Below are positions 42,822-51,678 of a DNA stretch of 64,000 nt, piece by piece (position 1 is the first letter of the stretch; every line of letters starts with the position of its first letter). The stretch spans positions 156,968-220,967 of the forward strand of contig NZ_VIRN01000083.1 of NCBI RefSeq assembly GCF_008107725.1, in the 5' to 3' direction. The notes under the pieces were generated by a model. That model was not told the DNA's origin, did no database searches, and saw only the letters and a program-made list of their open reading frames with translations. The position numbers and the translations under genes were made by a program. The DNA comes from Marinobacter sp. BW6 (GTDB lineage Bacteria; Pseudomonadota; Gammaproteobacteria; Pseudomonadales; Oleiphilaceae).

Positions 42822-44639
42822 ATGGCTGAAGCAAGCAACTCCGGAACCGTGCAGCGGCCACCCGCGCCGCCCAGAAGTACCCTGACCCTGAGAGATGTTT
42901 GCACCGCGCTTGTGACCAGCGGAGAAATTAGCCAGGAAGACGCCGAACGGGTGCTCTCGGCCAATCTCGGCGCGGCCACCGGTGAAGGACAGAAGGGCAA
43001 ACGCCATCCACTGGAACTGGTGGCTATTGCTGCGTTGACCAGCCAGAAAAGCGGCCGCACCCTCGACCTGGATCGGCTGACCCACTGGCTGGCCGATTGG
43101 GCCGGGCAACCCTACTACCACATTGACCCTTTGAAGATCGACACACCCGCCATTGCCAGGGTGATGTCTTACGCCTTCGCCCAGCGCCATGGCATCCTGG
43201 CGGTTGAGATCGGCACCGAAGAGGTGCTGGTCGCCAGCACAGAGCCTTTCAAAAGCGATTGGGTGCAGAACCTTCAACAGGCCGTCCGCAAGGATATCCG
43301 TCGCGTAGTAGCCAATCCCGAGGATATCCGCCGGTACACCGTGGAGTTCTACCAGCTCGCCAATTCCGTCAGCAAGGCCAGCGGCAGCCAGGGCCCTGGG
43401 GTGGCCGGCAACCAGAATTTCGAGCAGCTGCTCGATCTTGGCGCCAGCGAACACCCGGACGCCAACGACCAGCACGTTGTCAAGATTGTCGACTGGCTGC
43501 TGCAGTATGCCTTCGACCAGCGCGCCTCGGATATTCACATCGAGCCCCGCCGCACGGTCACCCAGGTCCGGTTCCGGATAGACGGCGTGCTGCACAACGT
43601 TTATGAATTCCCCGAGCATGTGGGCGTGGCGGTGACCAGTCGCCTCAAGATCCTAGGTCGCCTGAATGTGGCAGAGAAACGCCGCCCCCAGGATGGCCGC
43701 ATCAAGACCCGCAAGCCCGATAACCGGGAGGTGGAACTTCGTCTGGCCACCATGCCGACCGCCTTTGGCGAAAAGATGGTCATGCGAATCTTTGATCCGG
43801 ATGTGCTGCTGAAATCCTACGAGCAATTGGGGTTCGGCAGGGAAGACCGCCAGCGCTGGCAGGAAATCACGTCCCGCCCCCATGGTATCGTTCTGGTAAC
43901 CGGGCCGACCGGGTCCGGCAAGACCACGACCCTGTATTCGACCCTGAAACAGATTGCCTCACCCGAGCTCAACGTCTGCACCATCGAGGATCCCATCGAA
44001 ATGGTGGAGCCAGCATTCAACCAGATGCAGGTGCAGACCAACATCGACCTGACCTTTGCGGCCGGTGTGCGGGCCCTGCTTCGACAGGATCCGGATATCA
44101 TCATGATCGGCGAGATCCGCGATCTGGAAACCGCGGAAATGGCGGTTCAGGCCGCCCTTACTGGTCATCTGGTGCTCTCGACCCTGCACACCAACGACGC
44201 CCCAAGCGCGATTACCCGGATGATGGAACTGGGCATTCCACCTTATCTGATTCGGGCCACGGTACTGGGCGTGATGGCACAGCGTCTTGCCCGTACCCTA
44301 TGCCCCCATTGCAAGGCGCCCGGCCCCGCCGACGAACAGGCCTGGCAGACCTTGACCCGGCCCTGGAAAGCGCCGGTTCCCAAGCAGTTCTATCAGCCCG
44401 TGGGTTGCCTGGAATGTCGGAACACCGGTTATCTTGGCCGGGCAGGGGTGTATGAAATCATGACGCTGTCTGGCGCATTGCTCAAACAGATCACCGACCA
44501 TTGCGAGCTGGAGCAACTCAGGCTGGATGCCTATAAGGAAGGCATGAAATCCCTGCGCCTGAGCGGCGCCCAGAAAGTGGCCGCCGGCCAGACAACGGTG
44601 GAAGAAATTCTGAGGGTGACGCCGGAAAGCCAGCGCTGA
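42822..44639 (+). CDS. GspE/PulE/PilB-type secretion ATPase
   Basis: 605 residues. An N-terminal MshEN-like region (about 20-200) is followed by the ATPase core: DIHIEPRRTVTQVRFRIDG, Walker A LVTGPTGSGKTTTLYSTL near residue 370, the Asp box CTIEDPIEMVEPAFNQMQV, Walker B DIIMIGEIRDLETAEMAVQA and the His box LVLSTLHTNDAPSA. The zinc tetracysteine is CPHCK (near 498) and CLECRNTGY (near 530). It powers assembly of type II secretion or type IV pili, but no other secretion or pilus gene is adjacent, so its machine is encoded elsewhere. Confidence 0.92.
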   Translation: MAEASNSGTVQRPPAPPRSTLTLRDVCTALVTSGEISQEDAERVLSANLGAATGEGQKGKRHPLELVAIAALTSQKSGRTLDLDRLTHWLADWAGQPYYHIDPLKIDTPAIARVMSYAFAQRHGILAVEIGTEEVLVASTEPFKSDWVQNLQQAVRKDIRRVVANPEDIRRYTVEFYQLANSVSKASGSQGPGVAGNQNFEQLLDLGASEHPDANDQHVVKIVDWLLQYAFDQRASDIHIEPRRTVTQVRFRIDGVLHNVYEFPEHVGVAVTSRLKILGRLNVAEKRRPQDGRIKTRKPDNREVELRLATMPTAFGEKMVMRIFDPDVLLKSYEQLGFGREDRQRWQEITSRPHGIVLVTGPTGSGKTTTLYSTLKQIASPELNVCTIEDPIEMVEPAFNQMQVQTNIDLTFAAGVRALLRQDPDIIMIGEIRDLETAEMAVQAALTGHLVLSTLHTNDAPSAITRMMELGIPPYLIRATVLGVMAQRLARTLCPHCKAPGPADEQAWQTLTRPWKAPVPKQFYQPVGCLECRNTGYLGRAGVYEIMTLSGALLKQITDHCELEQLRLDAYKEGMKSLRLSGAQKVAAGQTTVEEILRVTPESQR

Positions 44640-44646
44640 ATCAGGG

Positions 44647-45702
44647 TCAGGCTCCCGGGCGCAATCCGCACTGGCCCAGTAAATCCTGCCAGGCTCTGGT
44701 GTGCGCCATCATGGCCACGTCGAGCTCCCGCCACAAGCTGGCCTCGGCGCTCTGTGCAAGGTGCCGGTCATACCAGCCGGTGAAACTCTCGGGCATGACC
44801 TCCTGCTGCACCGCTGCCAGCCGCTCGAACGGCTCGATGAGCGCAACCCGCCCCTGGGTCACGGCGCTCATGTAGGGCTGGATCTTTTCGATATACACGC
44901 TGAAGAACATGTTCTGCACAATATCCGACTGGTTATTGGGCTTGCCATCAAGACAAAGGGGGCGGCCGTCGATTCTCTGCCTGAGCAGTTTCGTCCCATC
45001 CTGCAGCCGTGCGGTCAAAAGAAGCGCGCTGTTGATCAACTGGCCGGCCCGGTATTCCGCCTGCCAGCGCTGATGAACGTCGCCAGCAAAGTCGAGGGAA
45101 ACCGCCAAATCTTCAGAATACAACCGGGCCACTGCTGCGTTCAGGCTGTCGATATCAAGGGCCAGATCCGACACGGGATTGCCCTCAGGCGCGACCGGAT
45201 AATAGCCCTTGGCGAGGGTGAACAGCTTCTCGATCTCTTCGACACCCCAGGTGGCATTCCAGATGGCAATGGGCAGGGATTCAAGCTTGCTGTCGATGGC
45301 GCCGGTAAGCTCTTCGGCGAACTCTTCATCTTCTATCTCGGGAAGACAATCCCGAGCCGCTTCGATAAACCGGATTTCGTAGCGCAGACGGTTAAGGGGC
45401 TGCATAACCCGCCCCATCACCGAGTTTCTCTCACCAACCACGTACTGGAGTTCACAACCGTAAAGGGACAGAAAATCCAGCATCCCCATGTCCAGCTCGG
45501 GCATGGTCAGCACCCGATCGCGGCGGCGGGGAAGCTGGCTGGCGGAGGGAATCTCAGAAAACTCAGGATCGGTTTCCAACACCCGGGCCACCCGCTCCAC
45601 GTATTCATCCATCATGGGGCGGGCGTCAGAGAAAGGATCGCAACCGGCAAGAAGCACGGCGAGAACCGGCGCAACGATTCTGCAAAATCCGGTTCCGGGC
45701 AT
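44647..45702 (-). CDS. DUF3080 family lipoprotein
   Basis: 351 residues. The short signal peptide with lipobox AVLLAGC (near residue 21) marks a lipoprotein. The mature part fits DUF3080: DEYVERVARVLE, MGMLDFLSLYGCELQYVVGERNSVMGRVM, and a Cys-containing C-terminus. The function is unknown. It is the last gene of the minus-strand mtn run, 36 bases after mtnC, and converges on the GspE-type ATPase with only 7 bases between the stops; no terminator hairpin is visible there. Confidence 0.82.
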   Translation of the reverse strand: MPGTGFCRIVAPVLAVLLAGCDPFSDARPMMDEYVERVARVLETDPEFSEIPSASQLPRRRDRVLTMPELDMGMLDFLSLYGCELQYVVGERNSVMGRVMQPLNRLRYEIRFIEAARDCLPEIEDEEFAEELTGAIDSKLESLPIAIWNATWGVEEIEKLFTLAKGYYPVAPEGNPVSDLALDIDSLNAAVARLYSEDLAVSLDFAGDVHQRWQAEYRAGQLINSALLLTARLQDGTKLLRQRIDGRPLCLDGKPNNQSDIVQNMFFSVYIEKIQPYMSAVTQGRVALIEPFERLAAVQQEVMPESFTGWYDRHLAQSAEASLWRELDVAMMAHTRAWQDLLGQCGLRPGA

Positions 45703-45738
45703 TCATTCCTCCTGCGATGGCGTTACAGAGCCGTGGGC

Positions 45739-46431
45739 CTAGCGCTTTTGCAGCAGGGTATCGACCTCCGCAAAATCACGGGCGACAAAACGTTCGGTTT
45801 CCGGAAGATCCCCCTCGCGAACCAGCCAGGCGGTCTGCATACCAGCTTCCTCGGCGGCCTCAAGCTCAGCTTCCACATCAGACAGGAACAAGACTGTGCC
45901 AGCCTCCACGCCGAGCTCCGACAGAATTTTGCGGTATGCCGCCGCCTCTTTCTTGCCACCGATACGGGTATCGAAGTAGCCAGAGAAGAATGGCGTAAAG
46001 TCGCCCTCCGTGGTGAAACCGAAAATCAGTTTCTGGGCCTTGACCGACCCTGATGAGTATACGAACAAACGCAGACCCCGATCATGCCAGCGCTGCAGGT
46101 AATCGGCCGCATCGGCGTATATATGGCCCTTCAGCTCTCCCTGCTGGTATCCCTGCTCCCAGACCATGCCCTGGAGCGCCTTCAGGGAGGTTTCCTTGCG
46201 GTCCTCATTAATCCAGCTTTTCAGCACCTCGATCAGGCCTTCAATATCCCCCCGAGCAACACCTGAAGCCTCGGCCACCGCGTCCAATTGCTCAGAAACT
46301 GCGAGGTTGTCCTGATGCTGATCACGGACAAATCCCGGCAGATGTTCGCTGGCGTAGGGAAACAGGACATCGTGCACAAACGAAATCGAGCTGGTGGTGC
46401 CTTCGATATCCGTCAGCACAACCCGGATCAT
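45739..46431 (-). CDS. mtnC: Acireductone synthase (enolase-phosphatase E1)
   Basis: Methionine-salvage enzyme that enolises and dephosphorylates diketo-methylthiopentyl phosphate to acireductone. 230 residues, HAD fold. The start VLTDIEGTTSSISFVHDVLFPYA carries the catalytic Asp8 and the family-specific Glu10, followed by LFVYSSGSVKAQKL (motif II) and LFLSDVEAELEAAEEAGM (motif IV). It overlaps mtnD by 4 bases. Confidence 0.96.
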   Translation of the reverse strand: MIRVVLTDIEGTTSSISFVHDVLFPYASEHLPGFVRDQHQDNLAVSEQLDAVAEASGVARGDIEGLIEVLKSWINEDRKETSLKALQGMVWEQGYQQGELKGHIYADAADYLQRWHDRGLRLFVYSSGSVKAQKLIFGFTTEGDFTPFFSGYFDTRIGGKKEAAAYRKILSELGVEAGTVLFLSDVEAELEAAEEAGMQTAWLVREGDLPETERFVARDFAEVDTLLQKR

Positions 46432-46988
46432 TCGGCCGCTCCTGCCAGCGCCTCATAGCGAGGCAGGCGACCGGCGATGTCTTCACCGGTAAAGTCCGCC
46501 ACCCAGCCTTCGGGGTTGGTGAACAGGCGGATGCAGGTAAATGCCGGTTCCGGGCCCATATCAAACCAGTGACGAGTGCCATCGGGCACGCTGATCAGAT
46601 CGTTCTTCTGGCACAGCACGGCAAAGACCTCGTTGCCGAAGTGCAGGTAGAACAGGCCCTGGCCACGAACAAAGAACCGGACCTCATCCTCACTGTGGGT
46701 GTGCTCATCCAGGAACTTCTGGCGGAACGCCTCTTTCTGCGGGTTGTCCGGGTTAAGGCTAATTACATCCGCGGTCTGAAAACCACACTCCTCTTTCAGC
46801 CTTGCCACTTCCTCGCTATATGCCTCGAGTATGTCTTCCTGGGATGCATCCGCGGGCAGATCCTTGGTTGGCCACTGCTCAAAGCGCACACCGTGGCTGG
46901 CCAGGATGTCGCGAATCTCTGCCGGGTTTTCGGTAACCTTTTTGGCCTTCTCGGGCTGGCTCTGGTCAAAAATACTCAGGGTAGTCAT
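46428..46988 (-). CDS. mtnD: Acireductone dioxygenase
   Basis: Cupin enzyme that, with iron, cleaves acireductone to the ketoacid precursor of methionine plus formate. 186 residues. The metal site H-x-H-x3-E is visible in LDEHTHSEDEVRFF with the last His in DGTRHWFD. The N-terminal MTTLSIFDQSQP is typical. It overlaps both neighbours by 4 bases, so mtnB-mtnD-mtnC is tightly coupled. Confidence 0.96.
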   Translation of the reverse strand: MTTLSIFDQSQPEKAKKVTENPAEIRDILASHGVRFEQWPTKDLPADASQEDILEAYSEEVARLKEECGFQTADVISLNPDNPQKEAFRQKFLDEHTHSEDEVRFFVRGQGLFYLHFGNEVFAVLCQKNDLISVPDGTRHWFDMGPEPAFTCIRLFTNPEGWVADFTGEDIAGRLPRYEALAGAAE

Positions 46989-47611
46989 GGGCGGACCCTC
47001 ATGGTTTCAAGCTCACATTCAAACAGGAATTCAAAAGCCTCGACATGGCGCAGGCAATCAGCCATGGATTTGCCCCAGGTGTACAGGCCATGGCCACGAA
47101 TCAGATAACCGGGCTGTTCGGGGTGGTCCTGGAACCAGGTCCGGGTCTGCTCCGCCAGCGTGTCGATATCCTGGGTGTTGTCGAACACCGGAACGGTCAG
47201 GACCGATTCGTGGGTGTTGACGCCGGTAAACGCCTTCTGAAGTTCGTAGCCTGCCAGCGCCAGTGGCTGGCCAGGAACCAGCAAGCGGCTGAGGACCGTC
47301 GCCTTCACCGAGTGGGTGTGCAGCACCGCGCCAACCTCGGGAAACACCTCGTACAGCACCGTGTGCAAGCGGGTCTCTGCAGAGGAGCGACAGTCACTCT
47401 GCACCGGGCGTCCAGCCAGATCCACCACCATAACATCACCCGCACCCAACTGGCCCTTGTGGCGGCCGGAAACGGTTATGGCAATGTGTTCCGCGTCTAT
47501 ACGCGCCGAGTAATTACTGCTGGTTGCCGGCGACCAACCCTGCTGGTAAAGGAAGCGGCCGGCCTCAACAATCGAGTCTGCGGCGACCGCGTATCGGGTT
47601 ACATCAAACAC
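46985..47611 (-). CDS. mtnB: Methylthioribulose-1-phosphate dehydratase
   Basis: Class II aldolase-type zinc enzyme of methionine salvage, 208 residues. Family blocks are EAGRFLYQQGWSPATSSNYSARI, AVLHTHSVKATVLSRL (two zinc His) and YLIRGHGLYTWGKSM (third His). A GTG start at 47611 is chosen since GGGAGAGAG lies just before it and it gives the usual length; longer in-frame starts read into the upstream gap. mtnA and mtnP are not in the window. Confidence 0.93.
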   Translation of the reverse strand: MFDVTRYAVAADSIVEAGRFLYQQGWSPATSSNYSARIDAEHIAITVSGRHKGQLGAGDVMVVDLAGRPVQSDCRSSAETRLHTVLYEVFPEVGAVLHTHSVKATVLSRLLVPGQPLALAGYELQKAFTGVNTHESVLTVPVFDNTQDIDTLAEQTRTWFQDHPEQPGYLIRGHGLYTWGKSMADCLRHVEAFEFLFECELETMRVRP

Positions 47612-47660
47612 GAGCTCTCTCCCGGGTTTCAGAGTGCTTACGACACTCCCATGGCCGCCA

Positions 47661-48656
47661 TTATAGGGACGAAGCAGCGCCCCGCAAACGGTGCCGTGAA
47701 GCAATCAGATCGGCGACAACGGAAACAGCAATTTCCGCCGGAGTCTTGCTCGGAATATCAACGCCAATGGGTGCCCGCAGTCGTTCCAGTGCAGCCTTAT
47801 CGAGCCCCAGAGAGGCGAGCCTTTCCCGCCGGGCTTCCGAGGTTTTTCGAGATCCCATGGCACCAATGTAAAAGGCCTCGGAGTGAAGGGCCGCCAGCAG
47901 CCCCATATCGTCGATACGGGGATCATGGGCCAGAGCCAGAACGCCGGACCAGGCGTCGCCAAACTGCGTTGAAATCAGATCATCGGGCAGACGGCGGTCC
48001 AGCGGAATCTGATCAAAACTCCAGCCGGCGGCGAAAGCCTCCCGGGGTTCACAGAGGGTTACGGCGAAATCCGCCGCCGTTGCAAACTCAAAAACGTAAC
48101 GGGCAACCTCGCCAGCGCCAATCAACAATAGCCGGCATTCGGGTTGCAGGGCGTGGAGAAGCTGATTGCCATCGAAGCGAACCGAATTACCCGCGCGGGA
48201 TTCGGAGTGGTCGAGGGTCGCCGTACCTTTCAGGGGTACGCGACGAACCACCGGCTCGCGATTGCGTAAAGCACCTGCCAGCGATTGAATGTGATCGAGC
48301 CCTGGCTGACCCTGGAAGGGTTCGACAAGAAGCCGAATCCGGCCGCCGCACGGCAGCTGGAACTGATCCCGGTCATCGTCGGTGATTCCGTAATCAACAA
48401 ATACGGGCTGATCGGGCCCGTCCTTCGCCGTGCGCCGAAGCAGATCTTCTTCCAGGCAGCCACCGGATACCGAACCGCTCCAGTGGCCGGACTCAGCAAT
48501 CGCCAGCCAGGAGCCGACCGGGCGCGGAGAGGAACCCCAGGTCTCGACTATCGTGCAGAGCCAGACCCGCTGCCCTGCCCCCAGCCAGCCAGACATCTTG
48601 TCGATGACCATTTGACGGCCCGAAGCGACCGAATGGGCGACGTTTGACTCAGACAT
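47661..48656 (-). CDS. XdhC family molybdoenzyme maturation protein
   Basis: 331 residues with an N-terminal XdhC/CoxI domain (CTIVETWGSSPRPVGSWLAIAESGHWSGSVSGGCLEEDL) and a C-terminal Rossmann-like XdhC domain (RLLLIGAGEVARYVFEFA, AFYIGAMGSRKTSEARRERL). The family protects and inserts the sulfurated molybdenum cofactor into Mo-hydroxylases. Its start overlaps the end of the large Mo-subunit gene by 8 bases, so it most likely serves that enzyme. Confidence 0.93.
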   Translation of the reverse strand: MSESNVAHSVASGRQMVIDKMSGWLGAGQRVWLCTIVETWGSSPRPVGSWLAIAESGHWSGSVSGGCLEEDLLRRTAKDGPDQPVFVDYGITDDDRDQFQLPCGGRIRLLVEPFQGQPGLDHIQSLAGALRNREPVVRRVPLKGTATLDHSESRAGNSVRFDGNQLLHALQPECRLLLIGAGEVARYVFEFATAADFAVTLCEPREAFAAGWSFDQIPLDRRLPDDLISTQFGDAWSGVLALAHDPRIDDMGLLAALHSEAFYIGAMGSRKTSEARRERLASLGLDKAALERLRAPIGVDIPSKTPAEIAVSVVADLIASRHRLRGAASSL

Positions 48657-50853
48657 CGGCTTTCAATGGCAGGCTGCGCTGGCGCTTGCCGTTAAGAGCG
48701 AACAGAGCATTTCCCAGGGCCGGGATTACCGGAGGCACTCCCGGCTCACCAACTCCGGTCGGCGTCTCGCTGCTATCAACAATATCTACCACCACCTCAG
48801 GTCGCTCGTACTGTCTCATCAACGGATAGTCGTGGAAGTTGCTCTGCTGAACCTCGCCGTTCTGCAGCGTAATTTCGCCATAGAGTGCTGCGGTCAGTCC
48901 GAACAGAATGCCGCCCTCGATCTGGTCTTCCACGATACGCGGATTCACGACCTGACCGCAGTCCACCGAGCAGCTGACCCGGTAAACGCGAACAGCACCG
49001 TTCTCGATTCCGGCCTCCACCACCTGGGCCACGTAGGTGCCAAAACTCCGGAACAAGGCGAGCCCCCGGGCCCGTCCCTCTGGCACAGGCGACTGCCAAT
49101 CGGCAAGCCTGACAACCCGTTCAAGCACTTCCAGGTGCCTTGGCTCATGGGAAATCAGACGACGACGGAACTGGTAAGGATCCTCACCTGCCTCATGGGC
49201 AAGTTCGTCCATGAAGGTTTCGACGGCAAACCCGTTGTGGGAAAAACCCACTGAACGCCACCAGGTAATGGGAATGCCAGGATCTGTGTGGGTATGGCGG
49301 ATATCGATGTTGGACACCCGGTAGGGATACTCGATGGCGCCCTCGATCGCAGAGATATCCTTGGGCGTGGCGATACCCTCAGCCATCAGGCCCACCTTAC
49401 CCAGGGTGTCGTACATAAACTTCGGAGCCCAGGGGTATTGGGCCGGCGCTGCGTTACGCACATACCAATCCAGAATCTGTGGACCAACGATCTGGTGGCG
49501 CCAACCAGTGAGCTCGCTGCCAGACAGGCTGGCTTTCATCCGATGCAGCATGGCCGGGCGGTAAAGGTCATGGCGGGTATCTTCTTCCCGGGACCAGATG
49601 ACTTTGACTGGCCGCCCGACGCGGTAAGCCAAAGCAGCGGCTTCTTCGATGTAATCCTGAGTCAGCCGACGACCGAAACCGCCGCCAAGAAAGGTCGTGT
49701 TAATCGTGATGTCGTCGGGCCTGAGGTCCGTCGCTCTGGCCGCCGCGATTCGGCCCAGATCCGGCGCCTGGGTAGGTGCCCACACTTCCATCCGGTCTTC
49801 ACGGTACCAGGCCGTGGCGTTCATGGGCTCCAACGTAGCGTGGGCCAGGTATGGCTGGGCATACTCCGCTTGCACGACCCGGTCGCTCTCCTCTATGGCG
49901 CTGGCAAAGCTGCCTTCACTGCGTTCGGACTCTCCGGGATCGTCATCGGCTGCGGCGCGATAGGAATCGAACACGTCGCCTGTAGACAGAGACACGGCAT
50001 CCGAAAAATCCCAGTCTATCTTGAGCGCGTCCTGAGCTTTGCGGGCACGCCAGTATTTGTCTGCAACAACGGCCACGCCACGCTCGATCTCAAATACATC
50101 AAGCACACCCGTCATTGCCCGGACCTGATCAGCGTTGAAGTCCCGGACCCGGCCGCCGCGTCGGGGAGACCGTGAAACAACGCCGTACACCATGTCCGAA
50201 AGATCCACATCAATACCGTAAACCGCGGTTCCGGTCGACTTGGCTCGGGCATCCAGTTTGCCCCGTTGCTTGCCAATGTACTTCCATTCACTCTGCGGCT
50301 TGAGGGCTATCTCACCACGAACGACTTCTTTAGCGGCCAACTCCACTAACTGGCCATAGGCCATGGAATCGATACCGTTCGGGTGCACCACCCTTCCGTC
50401 ACTGGCGCGACATTCGGTTGCTTCGACGTTCCAGACCCGGGCTGCGGCCATAACCAACATTTGCCGGGCTTCCGCACCGGCCGCTCGAAGCGGCTCCCAG
50501 CTGGTCGCGACACTGGTGCTACCGCCCGTTAGCTGCAGCTTGTAAAGAGGATTTCGATACTCCGGCGCCACCGGTGCAAAGCGTGGCGTGATCCGCTCCG
50601 GCTGGATTTCCAGCTCCTCGGCAATCAGTGTGGTCAACCCGGTGTAGGTGCCCTGCCCCATTTCGACCCGGGCCAGGGTGAAGAAGACTTCATCATCGGC
50701 AGTCAGTTCCAGCCAGGCATCGGGACGCCATTCGCCCGTGTCCGGCTCATAACCCGTCTGGATTCCCGCGCAGCCCGGTAATGTCATTGAAACCATCAGA
50801 CTGCCGGAAGCACCGGCACTAACCTTGAGAAAATTCCGTCGGCTCATGACCAT
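48649..50853 (-). CDS. Xanthine dehydrogenase-family molybdopterin-binding subunit (IorB-like)
   Basis: Large Mo subunit, 734 residues. The twin-arginine signal MVMSRRNFLKVSAGASG predicts export to the periplasm with its folded small subunit. Domains typical of isoquinoline 1-oxidoreductase/aldehyde oxidase large subunits follow: FTLARVEMGQGTYTGLTTLIAEEL, FLGGGFGRRLTQDYIEEAA and WWRSVGFSHNGFAVETFMDEL. The catalytic Glu lies in GVGEPGVPPVIPALGNALFAL near the C-terminus. The first ATG has GGAGG 6 bases upstream. The substrate cannot be told; electrons probably pass from the small subunit to a cytochrome. Confidence 0.9.
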   Translation of the reverse strand: MVMSRRNFLKVSAGASGSLMVSMTLPGCAGIQTGYEPDTGEWRPDAWLELTADDEVFFTLARVEMGQGTYTGLTTLIAEELEIQPERITPRFAPVAPEYRNPLYKLQLTGGSTSVATSWEPLRAAGAEARQMLVMAAARVWNVEATECRASDGRVVHPNGIDSMAYGQLVELAAKEVVRGEIALKPQSEWKYIGKQRGKLDARAKSTGTAVYGIDVDLSDMVYGVVSRSPRRGGRVRDFNADQVRAMTGVLDVFEIERGVAVVADKYWRARKAQDALKIDWDFSDAVSLSTGDVFDSYRAAADDDPGESERSEGSFASAIEESDRVVQAEYAQPYLAHATLEPMNATAWYREDRMEVWAPTQAPDLGRIAAARATDLRPDDITINTTFLGGGFGRRLTQDYIEEAAALAYRVGRPVKVIWSREEDTRHDLYRPAMLHRMKASLSGSELTGWRHQIVGPQILDWYVRNAAPAQYPWAPKFMYDTLGKVGLMAEGIATPKDISAIEGAIEYPYRVSNIDIRHTHTDPGIPITWWRSVGFSHNGFAVETFMDELAHEAGEDPYQFRRRLISHEPRHLEVLERVVRLADWQSPVPEGRARGLALFRSFGTYVAQVVEAGIENGAVRVYRVSCSVDCGQVVNPRIVEDQIEGGILFGLTAALYGEITLQNGEVQQSNFHDYPLMRQYERPEVVVDIVDSSETPTGVGEPGVPPVIPALGNALFALNGKRQRSLPLKADV

Positions 50854-50854
50854 G

Positions 50855-51343
50855 TTACGCCTCCCGTCCCTGCGACCTGCCTGACGACTCGGCGCCAGCC
50901 ACAGATTCCACCGCTGCGATGATCCGGGAGTAGGTTCCGCACCGGCACAGGTTCCCTGTCATGGCTGCAACAATATCCTCCCGCGACGGGGCCGGATTAT
51001 TGGCCAGCAAGTGGGCTGCACTCATGATCTGGCCGGACTGGCAGTAGCCGCATTGCGGAACGCCATGCTCGATCCAGGCTTCCTGCAGGGCATGAAGACG
51101 ATCACCCTCCCTCAGTCCTTCGATCGTGGTGACCCGACCGCCGGCGGCCATTTCAATCGGAGTAGAACAGGAGCGTACAGGCTGACCATTCAGATGCACC
51201 GTGCAGGCGCCGCACAGGCCGGCACCGCAACCAAATTTGGTTCCCTTGAGCCCCAGTTCATCACGCAACACCCACAGAAGCGGCGTATCCTCTTCAATGT
51301 TCAGCGACCGCTCGTCGCCATTAACTGTCAGGCTCACGGCCAT
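50855..51343 (-). CDS. (2Fe-2S)-binding subunit of Mo-hydroxylase (IorA-like)
   Basis: Small Fe-S subunit, 162 residues. The plant-type ferredoxin cluster is C39, C44, C47 and C59 (GCGAGLCGACTVHLNGQPVRSC); the second, Mo-proximal cluster uses PQCGYCQSG and GNLCRCGTYSRI. Together with the gene 1 base downstream it forms a two-subunit hydroxylase lacking an FAD subunit, as in the isoquinoline-oxidoreductase group. It starts the minus-strand operon that runs on through xdhC; AGGGAGAGAGTAGGG precedes the ATG. Confidence 0.92.
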   Translation of the reverse strand: MAVSLTVNGDERSLNIEEDTPLLWVLRDELGLKGTKFGCGAGLCGACTVHLNGQPVRSCSTPIEMAAGGRVTTIEGLREGDRLHALQEAWIEHGVPQCGYCQSGQIMSAAHLLANNPAPSREDIVAAMTGNLCRCGTYSRIIAAVESVAGAESSGRSQGREA

Positions 51344-51423
51344 CCCTACTCTCTCCCTTTATGTCTCCGGCCTTGTTGCCGGGTTTTATTGTAATGGCCG
51401 CGCCTGCGGCAGATGTTCAGATT

Positions 51424-51615
51424 CTACTTGACGACTTCCTCACCATCCTTGTTAACCCAGATCTTGCGCTCGCCGGACTCCATCCTGCCATTGGAGTCCC
51501 AGACCTCTCGATCCGTTGTGGCCTCGTCAACCTTGCCGTTATCGTTCCAGATCACTCGATCCTTACAACCCGCCAGTGCCAGTACGGCAAATACAACAAC
51601 TACAGTTTTCTTCAT
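51424..51615 (-). CDS. Small lipoprotein with three Trp-Asn/Asp-Gly repeats
   Basis: 63 residues; not a recognised family. A signal peptide with lipobox VLALAGC (Cys17) is followed by three imperfect repeats of about 13-15 residues: RVIWNDNGKV, REVWDSNGRM and RKIWVNKDGEE, each with a basic residue, a hydrophobic-Trp pair, and Asn/Asp-Gly. A strong RBS (GGAGGT 7 bases before the ATG) supports real translation. It lies between the Smr gene (63 bases upstream) and iorA (80 bases downstream) on the same strand. Confidence 0.75.
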   Translation of the reverse strand: MKKTVVVVFAVLALAGCKDRVIWNDNGKVDEATTDREVWDSNGRMESGERKIWVNKDGEEVVK

Positions 51616-51678
51616 AACGATAACCTCCGTTCAGCCGCCGCAGCGGCTATTAATAAAGGATGGCTGGGATCGGAGCCG

